A DNA stretch of 64,000 nt from Gordonia tangerina. Lineage in GTDB: Bacteria > Actinomycetota > Actinomycetes > Mycobacteriales > Mycobacteriaceae. Location of the stretch: NCBI RefSeq assembly GCF_021556435.1, contig NZ_JAKGCU010000001.1, positions 558,001 through 622,000 of the forward strand, in the 5' to 3' direction. The translations under genes were made by a program, and so were the position numbers. Shown here piece after piece: positions 36,060 to 43,979 of the stretch (positions are counted from its first letter, which is position 1; each line of letters begins with the position of its first letter). Below the pieces are notes generated by a model. That model had not been told where the DNA came from, did no database searches, and saw only the letters and a list, made by a program, of their open reading frames with translations.

Positions 36060-36914
36060 TCACGGAAGCTTGGGTAGCGCGTCTGTGATGCCCTTGATGG
36101 CTCCGTTGAACTGCTTGTTGGCGTCGTCGAGCGTCTTGTCAATCGTCGTGCGTACCGTCTGCTCGACGTCCCGCTGGGTCCTGTGCCACTGTGCTGTCGT
36201 CGGCATGCCGAGGTTGTTGTTCCCGAGGGTTTTTGCTCCGTCGCCCTTGCGCAGGCCGAGTTTTTCGTCGTGAATCATCATCGCAGTACCGACGCCGCCC
36301 AGTGCCGCACCGACACCCGCAGCCGTCCAACTGACCGCGAGGGTCGCCGCCGCTCCGGCCACGAATCCGACCGGAACTCCGATCACTCCGCCGATGACAC
36401 CGCCGGGAATCGCGCCGATCCCGCCGGCCAGGCCGCCTATGCCGGCACCGATCGCGGCGCCGATCACGCCTCCCGCTGCCGCGCCGCCGATGAGCGCCAC
36501 GGTCTCGAAGGCCAACAGGGGCACCAAGATGACATAGCCCGCGACCTGCGCGCCGGTCTGCGCATCGCTGCCGATTCGCTGCCAGTCGGCGGGGGTGAAG
36601 GCCCACGGGTTGACGTTGGGTGCCCTGGTCGGAATCGCGGATGCCGGCAGCACGATCACCTCATCGGCGACATCGGTCGGAGTGGTTGCCGCCGGCTTCC
36701 CGGTGAGCCGATCCGACTGCGTCGACGGGATCACCTTCATCACCTGTTCGGCCGCACCAGTCGTCAGCTGCGCCGGCGCAGTGGTCACCGGCTGCACCGC
36801 CGGCGCAGCTGCGGCGGCAGGCCCGGCGAGCTGGCCGAACTGGACTGCTGCGGACACGGTGACCGCACCGGTGATCATCTTGAGCGACGTCGTGCGCACA
36901 CGCGACAATTGCAT
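36060..36914 (-). CDS. secreted glycine-zipper-rich hypothetical protein
   Basis: 284 aa. The start ATG 36914 (AAGGGGA upstream) gives a Sec signal peptide (SLKMITGAVTVSAAVQFGQL, then AGPAAAAA). The mature N-terminus is Thr/Ala/Pro-rich. Residues about 145-230 form a very hydrophobic glycine-zipper stretch (GGAAAGGVIGAAIGAGIGGL, AGGIGAIPGGVIGGVIGVPV, GAALGGVGTAMM). The C-terminus is amphipathic helical (DVEQTVRTTIDKTLDDANKQ). No family assigned. The zipper suggests membrane insertion or oligomer formation outside the cytoplasm. Confidence 0.7.
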   Translation of the reverse strand: MQLSRVRTTSLKMITGAVTVSAAVQFGQLAGPAAAAAPAVQPVTTAPAQLTTGAAEQVMKVIPSTQSDRLTGKPAATTPTDVADEVIVLPASAIPTRAPNVNPWAFTPADWQRIGSDAQTGAQVAGYVILVPLLAFETVALIGGAAAGGVIGAAIGAGIGGLAGGIGAIPGGVIGGVIGVPVGFVAGAAATLAVSWTAAGVGAALGGVGTAMMIHDEKLGLRKGDGAKTLGNNNLGMPTTAQWHRTQRDVEQTVRTTIDKTLDDANKQFNGAIKGITDALPKLP

Positions 36915-37523
36915 GAGAGTTCCCCTTTGATTCCCCGACGGCATGATCGGCACGATCAGCCGGACGGGCCGACCGTAGCGGATGTGGAGGTCGGACTCTG
37001 CCAAGGGGGTGGTCGGGAGTTGTCTCGATCAGGAGTGTCAGCGGCCATCCGGGTCGGACCGGAAGCAACGACATTGCGGCGCATAATCTATTGGGGGACA
37101 GATGGTTTCGAGGTGGCTTTTGGTGGGTGCAGCCGAATTGTGCCGATGTACCGTCCGTGGTGCGGCCCCGCGCAGCCGATCACGAAAGGTCGGAAGTTCA
37201 TTCGCGTGAACGAACGAACCTCCGATCCCCCGCACGCCGGAGTCGGCGTGGGGGAGACGGCGGCACCTTCGAGACCGGACCGCCATTTTGGTCCGTTGCC
37301 GGCGCTGCCGTACGGGAACCCGACGTTGCTTGGCCATGGTCGAAGTCATAGCCAAAACTTCCGCTCACCAGAACGCCGACGCCGTCAGGTTCACGAATCA
37401 CGCCAGGCCCTTCGCGACGTGTCCAAGCCCGAACGCGCCGCTTTTCCCGCCTCTTGCCGCGGACAGCGTCTGTGGTTGGCATCTGCGCTCACAGTGAGTA
37501 TTGAGCACGATCTGACTCAAACG
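36915..37523. other. 609-base stretch without a supported gene
   Basis: Between the glycine-zipper gene and the tRNA there are only shadow-like open frames with Arg-rich composition and no start signals. I see no tandem repeat, palindrome or RNA motif that I can name. It may contain the promoter of the gene at 36914 and a small RNA that sequence reading alone does not reveal. Confidence 0.4.
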
Positions 37524-37597
37524 TGGAGCCGATGACGGGAATCGAACCCGCGTATTCAGCTTGGGAAGCTGATGTTCTGCCATTGAACTACATCGGC
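37524..37597 (-). tRNA. tRNA-Gly(CCC)
   Basis: On the minus strand the acceptor stem GCCGATG (37597-37591) pairs with CATCGGC (37534-37528), followed by discriminator T and an encoded CCA (37526-37524). The anticodon stem TCAGC/GCTGA encloses the 7-nt loop TTCCCAA, giving anticodon CCC. The T arm holds GGTTCGATTCC. Glycine identity fits the CCC anticodon and the U discriminator. Confidence 0.95.
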
Positions 37598-37774
37598 GTG
37601 CGAGCCGAGACTCGCGAACGACAGCCTAGCAAACGGTCGGACATGCGGTGATGCCGACGCCCCGGTGGATGGTGTGACGGGTCGTTCGGTGGCGGTGACT
37701 GCCGTTCGGCAGACGTGGGGTGCAGGTGGGTTCCATACTCGACGGACCGCACATGCCCGACGAAGGAGTCACGC

Positions 37775-38563
37775 GTGGACTACCGCGACAAGACCGTCCT
37801 GATCGCCGGCGCCAGTGGAGGTATCGGCGCCGCTTTCGCGACGGGTCTCGCTGCCCGCGGAGCCAATGTCATCTTGGTCGCGCGCAATGAGGCCAAGCTC
37901 AAGGAACTCGCCACCGACCTGCACGACAGTCATGGCATACGTGCCGAGTACCTGGCGGCGGATCTGTCGGAGCCGTGCGCGTCCGATGACGTCGTCGAGG
38001 AACTCGATCGTAGGGGACTCGCCGTCGACATCCTGGTCAACAACGCTGGGTTCGGGATGCACGCCGATTTCGCGGACTCCGATCCGGCGCGGATTCGTGA
38101 CGCGGTCGCACTCAATGTCGGGGTGTTGACCGACCTCTGCGCCGTCTACATGTCGCGGATGACACAACTGGGCGCAGGAGCGATCATCAACGTGGCGAGT
38201 GTCGCTGCTTTCCAACCGGTTCCGCACTTGGCCGTATACGCGGCCACCAAGGCCTACGTGCTGTCTCTCAGTGAGGCGCTGTGGTGGGAGGGGAAGCAGA
38301 ACGGGGTCAAGGTGCTCGCCGTGTGTCCGGGGGCCACCGACACCGGGTTCTTCGAAGCTGCCGGCGCCAACGCCGATTCCGTCGGACCGCGACGGTCGAC
38401 GAGCCAGGTCGTCAACACGGCGCTTCGGGCTCTCGATGCGGGCAAGCCCAGCCTCGTGGACGGGCTGTACAACCTGGTCGTCGTTGCAGTCAGCCAACTC
38501 GTCCCGCGGCGGCTTGCACTGGCCGTCGCCGAACTGGCCGTCCGGCCCAGCGCACAGGGCTGA
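37775..38563 (+). CDS. short-chain dehydrogenase/reductase (SDR), copy 1
   Basis: 262-aa classical SDR. The nucleotide-binding motif is GASGGIGAAFA near the N-terminus, LVNNAGFGMHAD follows, the active-site segment has Ser in INVASVAAF and YAATKAYVLSLSEAL supplies Tyr-x3-Lys. PGATDTGFF is the post-catalytic loop. GTG 37775 follows GAAGGA. It is a clear paralogue of the SDR at 39296, equal in length and near-identical in motif order, with a TetR gene between. Substrate unknown; family members are mostly annotated as reductases of ketones or lipids. Confidence 0.88.
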   Translation: MDYRDKTVLIAGASGGIGAAFATGLAARGANVILVARNEAKLKELATDLHDSHGIRAEYLAADLSEPCASDDVVEELDRRGLAVDILVNNAGFGMHADFADSDPARIRDAVALNVGVLTDLCAVYMSRMTQLGAGAIINVASVAAFQPVPHLAVYAATKAYVLSLSEALWWEGKQNGVKVLAVCPGATDTGFFEAAGANADSVGPRRSTSQVVNTALRALDAGKPSLVDGLYNLVVVAVSQLVPRRLALAVAELAVRPSAQG

Positions 38564-38594
38564 GCAGGCGTCCGTCACTCCAGCACGGGCAAAG

Positions 38595-38632
38595 AACCTA
38601 CCGGGAGGTTTGTAAAAACCAACCGACAGGTT
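38595..38632. promoter_or_regulatory. twin 16-bp operators AACC-N8-GGTT over a TetR promoter
   Basis: AACCTACCGGGAGGTT (38595-38610) and AACCAACCGACAGGTT (38617-38632) are two related palindrome-like sites with a 22-bp offset. Between and after them lie TTGTAA (38610-38615) and TACTCT (38633-38638), a -35/-10 pair with a 17-bp spacer. The sites overlap the whole core promoter, so the TetR protein encoded just downstream probably represses its own gene and the SDR that follows. Confidence 0.72.
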
Positions 38633-38646
38633 TACTCTTGGCAGGT

Positions 38647-39279
38647 GTGAGCTCTCCACAACCTTCCACGGCCAAAGGCGCCGCAACGCGAGCCCGCCTG
38701 CTCGAGGTCGCGGCCATCGGATTCGCTGAAAAGGGCTATTCGGCAACTAAATTCAGTGAGCTCATCAAAACATCGGGACTCACCAAAGGTGCGTTCTACT
38801 TCTACTTCCCGTCCAAGGCGGCGTTGGCCTCGGCTGTCATCGCCGACCAAGAGCAACGATGGGTCGACCAGGTGGAGAAGCGGGTCCTGGCCCACCAGAC
38901 ACCGACCGAGCAGCTGGCCGACCTGCTCCCGGCGATGCTCGACCTGCTCAAGCACGAACCCGGTGCCTGGAGCGTCGTCCGGCTGGCCGGCGAACTCGGT
39001 GCCGACGGCGCGCTCGACGGGAACGTGGCCCAGCCGACCGATGCGTGGGTGGAGTTGCTCGCCGGCATCATCCGAGCCGGCCAGAAGACGCGAGAATTCC
39101 GTGCCGAACTCGACGCGGGCGGGGTGGCGACTGTCCTCGTGGGTGCCTTCCACGGCATCAAGAGTCTCGCCGACGCCGGCACACCCGCGGACCGCGGCCC
39201 CCAATTGGAGCGTCACGCCGAGATTCTCGCCGACCTCGCGTTCGCCGGGCTCGGCATCCTCAACCTTCCGGCAGCCTGA
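38647..39279 (+). CDS. TetR family transcriptional regulator of the SDR cassette
   Basis: 210 aa. The TetR HTH is TRARLLEVAAIGFAEKGYSA, TKFSELIKTSGLTKGAFYFY, FPSKAALASAVI (about residues 13-60), then a helical ligand domain. GTG 38647 lies 8 nt after the -10 box TACTCT, so the leader is about 0-2 nt. The gene is followed at 16 nt by the second SDR, which has its own AGGAG. Twin operators upstream fit autoregulation. Ligand unknown. Confidence 0.88.
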   Translation: MSSPQPSTAKGAATRARLLEVAAIGFAEKGYSATKFSELIKTSGLTKGAFYFYFPSKAALASAVIADQEQRWVDQVEKRVLAHQTPTEQLADLLPAMLDLLKHEPGAWSVVRLAGELGADGALDGNVAQPTDAWVELLAGIIRAGQKTREFRAELDAGGVATVLVGAFHGIKSLADAGTPADRGPQLERHAEILADLAFAGLGILNLPAA

Positions 39280-39295
39280 CCGACAGGAGCGAACC

Positions 39296-40084
39296 GTGGA
39301 CCACCGCGACACAACCGCACTCATCACCGGCGCCAGCGGCGGCATTGGCGCCGAGTTCGCCCGCACGCTGGCGGCCAGGGGTTCTCATCTGATCCTCGTT
39401 GCCCGCACAGAGGCCAAGCTCGCCGCACTGGCCGATGAACTGGCCGGCCGGCACGGCATTCGCGCCGAGGTCATCGCCTGCGACCTGTCGGTACCGGGGG
39501 CTGCGCACACCCTGATCACCGAGATCGACAAGCGAGAACTGACCGTCGACATGGTGATCAACAACGCGGGTTTCGGCACCCACGGTGATCTCGTCGACGC
39601 CGACCCAGGGCGGATCAGTGGCGAGGTGTCCCTCAACGTCGCTACCCTGACCGATCTCACCACGGTCTTCTTTCAGCGGATGGCGCAGCGTGGCGCCGGA
39701 ACCATCGTCAATGTGGCCAGTACCGCAGGGTTTCAACCGATCCCACACATGGCGGTCTACGGCGCCACGAAAGCGTATGTGTTGTCGCTGAGCGAGGCTC
39801 TCTGGTGGGAGGGTCGGCAGCACGGTGTGAAGGTTCTCGCTCTGTGTCCGGGCGCCACCGATACCGAGTTCTTCGACGTGGCTGGTTCCGACGACGCGGC
39901 TGTCGGTGCGCGGCGCTCGACACGCCAGGTCGTCGACACCGCCTTGCGTGCTTTGGACGCCGGTAAACCGAGCGTGGTCGATGGCATGCAGAACCGAATC
40001 ATGGCCGTCTCGAACCGGTTTGCGCCTCGGCGCGTGGTGCTGGCGATCACCGAGCGGGCCGTGCGGCCTCGCCGCCGGGCCTGA
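39296..40084 (+). CDS. short-chain dehydrogenase/reductase (SDR), copy 2
   Basis: 262 aa, the same length as the SDR at 37775 and similar along its whole length: GASGGIGAEFA, VINNAGFGTHGD, YGATKAYVLSLSEALWWEG, PGATDTEFFDVAGSD and a matching C-terminal RRSTRQVVDTALRALDAGKP. GTG 39296 has AGGAG at 39285-39289. Co-transcribed with the TetR gene. A tandem duplication with a regulator inserted or retained between copies is the simplest origin. Confidence 0.88.
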   Translation: MDHRDTTALITGASGGIGAEFARTLAARGSHLILVARTEAKLAALADELAGRHGIRAEVIACDLSVPGAAHTLITEIDKRELTVDMVINNAGFGTHGDLVDADPGRISGEVSLNVATLTDLTTVFFQRMAQRGAGTIVNVASTAGFQPIPHMAVYGATKAYVLSLSEALWWEGRQHGVKVLALCPGATDTEFFDVAGSDDAAVGARRSTRQVVDTALRALDAGKPSVVDGMQNRIMAVSNRFAPRRVVLAITERAVRPRRRA

Positions 40085-40093
40085 CGGCGTCCA

Positions 40094-41563
40094 TTACCAC
40101 CGCGCAGCCGACACCGACCCTCGCTTCGTTGTCGCTCCCGCTCCAGCCGGACGCTTGTCCTCGGCCAGGCACATCGACCGCAATACGTTGTGGTACACCA
40201 CAAGTCCATACAGGTTGGGTGCGCCGACGAGGCCGGTGGACTTCGGGATCATGTCCGCAGTGATGCCGGCGTCGGGAAGCAGGTCGTTGAGCAGGGCGGC
40301 GGCCGGATCGACCCCGGCTTCCGACCAGGCCAACTCGACCATGTGTGCGGTCAATGCGTACGCGTAGTAAGCCGCGGTCAACGTCTTCGTCACCGAAAGA
40401 TCGGCGATCGGGGCCGTCGCCGCGAAGTCGGCACCCTGATTGCGGTTGTGGCTCAACCCGATCACCACGTCGAGTGGTGCGCCACCGACGTACGGGATCA
40501 ACACGCCGATCTGTGAGATCGCGTACTCGGCGGTGTTGTAGTCGGCGGGATCGGCCGGGATGAGATTCTGATGGACCCGGGTGTTCCGCATCCACTGCGC
40601 CACACCGTCACCCATCGCAGCGATCCGGCGATCGGTTGCCGAATCAGTGGTGATCGACTGGAGATAATTCGAGGTACGCTCGACGATCCGCGACAGCGGC
40701 AGCGTGCCGATCGACGGGCAGTTCTCCGGGTCGGCGAGGTCCACCTGACCGGCGATGTCGCGCAGCAGGCCGGGCACGGCCCGGGTGAAGCGTAGATCCT
40801 TCACCGACTTGCCGGCATTCTCCTTCTCCGAATGCGTCACCGACACGATGCACGCCTCGACCAGACGTGCACTCACGGCCTGGTACACCTGTGTCGCGGC
40901 AAACACCCCCAGCAGGATCGGCAACGTGATCAACGTGCCGACCGAGATCGGCCCGGCGATCGTCGCGATCGACGGTATGGTCCGGCGTGCAATGGTGAGC
41001 GGAACCATCACCGTGACGTACAGGTACAGCCACACCGTCTCGACCGCCTGCGCGACGGTCAGGTTCTCCGCCGGAATCGCCTCGGTGGCCTCGCCGTTGC
41101 GCACGTTGAGCAACTGCGTGACGATCCACTGCGAGATCGGGTCCCGGTAGGTCATGATCGGGTCCTCGTCGTCGGCGCCGAGGTCGTAGGGGTGATTGGA
41201 GACCGCGAGTTTCGAGATTCGCAGCCCCTGCATATCGCGATGGGCGCGCGCCTTGATCGACGGTGCACGCTGCTGGATATCGGCAGGCATCGTCGGTAGC
41301 AACGAATCGAAGATCGCGTCGTAGACGGCGCCGAAGGTCGCGAACCGTGACCCGACGCATTCCTCTGGCTCGGCCGTCGTCCTCGATGGGACTGCAGCCG
41401 ACGGTACGGTCGGCGCCGCCGAGGCCAGTGCGCCGACGCCCCGCTCGGTGCCGAACGACATCGCCACCGCGGTCACCACTACTACGGCGATCCCCACCAC
41501 CAGCGCCCGCCGTCCGGCGTGACCACTCACATCCGACAAAGCCGACCCCCCACGCTTGCGCAT
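40094..41563 (-). CDS. hypothetical membrane-anchored protein
   Basis: 489 aa; family not recognised. An N-terminal transmembrane anchor or uncleaved signal (ALVVGIAVVVVTAVAMSF) is followed by a Pro/Thr linker and a large domain with a central hydrophobic region (about residues 165-235: VWLYLYVTVMVPLTIARR, ISVGTLITLPILLGVFAATQ). Three Cys-containing spots (EECVGS, EACIVS, ENCPSI) could form extracellular disulfides. ATG 41563 has AAGGGG close upstream. It diverges from dcd. Confidence 0.65.
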   Translation of the reverse strand: MRKRGGSALSDVSGHAGRRALVVGIAVVVVTAVAMSFGTERGVGALASAAPTVPSAAVPSRTTAEPEECVGSRFATFGAVYDAIFDSLLPTMPADIQQRAPSIKARAHRDMQGLRISKLAVSNHPYDLGADDEDPIMTYRDPISQWIVTQLLNVRNGEATEAIPAENLTVAQAVETVWLYLYVTVMVPLTIARRTIPSIATIAGPISVGTLITLPILLGVFAATQVYQAVSARLVEACIVSVTHSEKENAGKSVKDLRFTRAVPGLLRDIAGQVDLADPENCPSIGTLPLSRIVERTSNYLQSITTDSATDRRIAAMGDGVAQWMRNTRVHQNLIPADPADYNTAEYAISQIGVLIPYVGGAPLDVVIGLSHNRNQGADFAATAPIADLSVTKTLTAAYYAYALTAHMVELAWSEAGVDPAAALLNDLLPDAGITADMIPKSTGLVGAPNLYGLVVYHNVLRSMCLAEDKRPAGAGATTKRGSVSAARW

Positions 41564-41763
41564 GTGCCCCTTTTTCCCACACGCGACGCCGGGTTCGCCC
41601 CGGACCCACCTACGGTCGTTGTCTCGCGCATGTCACGCAGCGATCACGCGAGCATCACGCGGCTCACTGTAGAAGACGATTCGACCCGTTGACCATGCTT
41701 CGGAACGATTCGCATTCGGTTCGACAGCCGGCGGCCATCCGTCGTTCACCGGCCCGCGTCGGA

Positions 41764-41769
41764 TAACCT
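41764..41769 (+). promoter_or_regulatory. probable -10 box (TAACCT) of dcd
   Basis: TAACCT is separated from the dcd GTG at 41776 by exactly six bases and no Shine-Dalgarno is present, which indicates a leaderless dcd mRNA. Confidence 0.55.
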
Positions 41770-41775
41770 CACAAC

Positions 41776-42351
41776 GTGCTCCTCTCCGACCGCGACATCC
41801 GTGCCGAGATCGCCGACGGACGGTTGGCGCTCGAGCCGTTCGATCCCGCGCTGGTCCAACCGTCCAGCGTGGATGTGCGACTCGATCGGCTCTTCCGTGT
41901 CTTCAACAACACGAAGTACACCCACATCGACCCGGCGCAGCGGCAGGATGAACTGACGTCTCTCGTCGAACCCGCGGAGGGCGAACCGTTCGTCCTGCAC
42001 CCGGGCGAGTTCGTGCTCGGTTCAACCCTCGAGGTCTGCACCTTGCCCGACGACCTCGCCGGACGTCTGGAAGGTAAGTCCTCACTGGGGCGCCTCGGAT
42101 TACTGACGCATTCGACGGCCGGTTTCATCGACCCTGGGTTCTCCGGCCACATCACCCTGGAGTTGTCGAACGTCGCCAACCTCCCGATCACCTTGTGGCC
42201 GGGAATGAAGATCGGCCAGCTCTGCCTGATCCGGCTGTCGAGCCCGGCCGAACATCCCTACGGCAGCTCGTCGGTCGGTTCGAAGTATCAGGGCCAACGC
42301 GGCCCGACGCCGTCGCGTGCATATCTGAACTTCACCCAGCCCGCCGACTGA
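41776..42351 (+). CDS. dcd: dCTP deaminase, probably bifunctional (dUMP-forming)
   Basis: 191 aa. Converts dCTP to dUTP, and in the bifunctional mycobacterial-type enzymes on to dUMP, supplying thymidylate synthesis. [20 protein letters not shown] opens the protein; [36 protein letters not shown] and [20 protein letters not shown] are the trimer and active-site blocks. [19 protein letters not shown] closes it as in the bifunctional class. GTG start 41776. It precedes the UDP-glucose dehydrogenase gene by 119 nt, the order found in Mycobacterium. Confidence 0.95.
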   Translation: MLLSDRDIRAEIADGRLALEPFDPALVQPSSVDVRLDRLFRVFNNTKYTHIDPAQRQDELTSLVEPAEGEPFVLHPGEFVLGSTLEVCTLPDDLAGRLEGKSSLGRLGLLTHSTAGFIDPGFSGHITLELSNVANLPITLWPGMKIGQLCLIRLSSPAEHPYGSSSVGSKYQGQRGPTPSRAYLNFTQPAD

Positions 42352-42470
42352 GGACACCGCGCCCGATTCGGGCCGCGTTCACCGTCGACGACCTGGTGTT
42401 CACCTGATCGATCGGGGCGGGTCACGTCACCGTAGCGTCGACGACGGATACCCCGCGTACCCACAGAACC

Positions 42471-43880
42471 ATGAAGTTGACGGTGATCGGGTGTGGCTAC
42501 CTCGGGGCCACCCACGCGGCCTGCATGGCCGAGCTGGGACATGACGTACTGGGTGTGGATGTCGACGCCGACAAGGTGGCGCGGCTCCAGAACGGCGAGG
42601 TCCCGTTCTTCGAGCCCGGACTGTCCGATGTGTTGCGTCGCAATCTGGCCGCCGGACGGCTGCGCTTCACCACCGATCACCGCGAGGCAGCCGACTTCGC
42701 CTCGGTGCATTTCCTCGGCGTCGGCACCCCGCAGCAGCGTCGCGGGTACGGGGTCGACCTGTCGCACGTCGAGGCGGCGGTCGACGCCCTGACGCCGCTG
42801 GTCCGCGGCGACCACCTCATCATCGGCAAGTCGACGGTGCCGGTGGGGACCGCGGCAGCACTCGCACAGCGGATCGCGGTGCTCGCCGCACCTGACACAC
42901 ACGTCGAACTCGTGTGGAGCCCGGAGTTCCTCCGGGAGGGTTTCGCCGTCGAGGACACCCTTGAACCCGACCGACTGGTGCTGGGCGCCGATCCCGACCG
43001 CGACGACACCCGCGCGGCGCGAGTGCTCGCTGAGATCTACCGAGACATGCTGCAATCCGGCGTACCGTTCGTTCGAACCGACTGGGCCACCGCAGAGTTG
43101 GTCAAGGTATCGGCGAATGCCTTCCTGGCCACCAAGATCTCGTTCATCAACGCGGTCAGCGAGATCTGCGAGAACGTGGGCGCCGATGTCTCCACCCTGG
43201 CCGATGCGATCGGCTACGACAACCGCATCGGTCGTCGATTCCTCAATGCCGGACTGGGATTCGGCGGCGGTTGCCTGCCCAAGGACATCCGCGGGTTCCT
43301 GGCCCGCGCCGATGAAGTGGGCGCCGGGCGCGCGCTGCGGTTCCTGCGGGAGGTCGACGCCATCAACACCCGTCGCCGCGGCGCGCTGGTCGACCTGGTC
43401 GCCGACGCGGTCGGCGGCGACGTGTTGGGCACCAACATCGCGATCCTGGGGGCCGCGTTCAAACCGGAGAGCGACGACGTGCGGGACTCGCCCGCACTCA
43501 ACGTCGCCGGTCAGTTGGCGCTGCGCGGCGCCACCGTGACGGTTTTCGACCCCAAGGCGACGGGAAACTCGCGTCGTCTGTATCCGACGCTGGGCTATGC
43601 CGACAGCGCGGTGGAAGCCTGTGAGGCCGCCGACGCCGTCGTCGTGGCGACCGAGTGGGCGGAGTTCGTGCACATGGTGCCCGAGGAACTGTCCGACGTC
43701 GTGCGCGCTCGGGTCATCGTCGACGGTCGGCGTTGCCTGGACGCCGGCGCCTGGCGGTCGGCGGGGTGGCGGTTGCATGCGCTCGGCGGCCCCATGCGGC
43801 CTGCGGTCTCTTACTTTCCCGCAGACCTGGCATCCGGCGGCGATCCGATGGCTCCGGAGATCGCCCGACCGCACGTGTGA
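42471..43880 (+). CDS. UDP-glucose 6-dehydrogenase
   Basis: 469 aa. Oxidises UDP-glucose twice with NAD+ to UDP-glucuronate for cell-surface glycans. Rossmann motif GCGYLGATHAACMAELGHDV; STVPVGT; SPEFLREGFAVEDTLEPDRL; catalytic Cys268 in GFGGGCLPKDIRGF; second Rossmann half NIAILGAAFKPESDDVRDSP. Full length. Start ATG 42471. It is followed 99 nt later by the first of two paralogous single-TM proteins. Equivalent to the gene called udgA in Mycobacterium by order and family. Confidence 0.93.
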   Translation: MKLTVIGCGYLGATHAACMAELGHDVLGVDVDADKVARLQNGEVPFFEPGLSDVLRRNLAAGRLRFTTDHREAADFASVHFLGVGTPQQRRGYGVDLSHVEAAVDALTPLVRGDHLIIGKSTVPVGTAAALAQRIAVLAAPDTHVELVWSPEFLREGFAVEDTLEPDRLVLGADPDRDDTRAARVLAEIYRDMLQSGVPFVRTDWATAELVKVSANAFLATKISFINAVSEICENVGADVSTLADAIGYDNRIGRRFLNAGLGFGGGCLPKDIRGFLARADEVGAGRALRFLREVDAINTRRRGALVDLVADAVGGDVLGTNIAILGAAFKPESDDVRDSPALNVAGQLALRGATVTVFDPKATGNSRRLYPTLGYADSAVEACEAADAVVVATEWAEFVHMVPEELSDVVRARVIVDGRRCLDAGAWRSAGWRLHALGGPMRPAVSYFPADLASGGDPMAPEIARPHV

Positions 43881-43891
43881 GGCGGTCATGT

Positions 43892-43897
43892 TAGTGT
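43892..43897 (+). promoter_or_regulatory. candidate -10 (TAGTGT) of the first tail-motif protein
   Basis: TTAGTGTCG here matches TTACTGTCG at 45695-45703 upstream of the paralogue; in both cases a similar GA-CGCG string follows. The shared block suggests duplicated promoters. The -35 is not clear. Confidence 0.4.
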
Positions 43898-43979
43898 CGT
43901 GACCGCGTGCCATGGAGCGACGTTGTCGCCGAGGCGCGCACCCGGGGGAAGTGTTCACGGACGCAGGGCATCGGATCGG

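Noticed and set aside
36183-37535. Open frame of 450 codons on the plus strand from the glycine-zipper gene into the intergenic stretch
   Set aside because: Low-complexity Arg/His/Asp-rich translation, no start signal and no family; only chance lack of stops.
42288-43958. Open frame of 556 codons on the minus strand opposite UDP-glucose dehydrogenase
   Set aside because: Antisense shadow of a gene with an unmistakable catalytic motif; residue composition is His/Gln/Arg/Val-biased.
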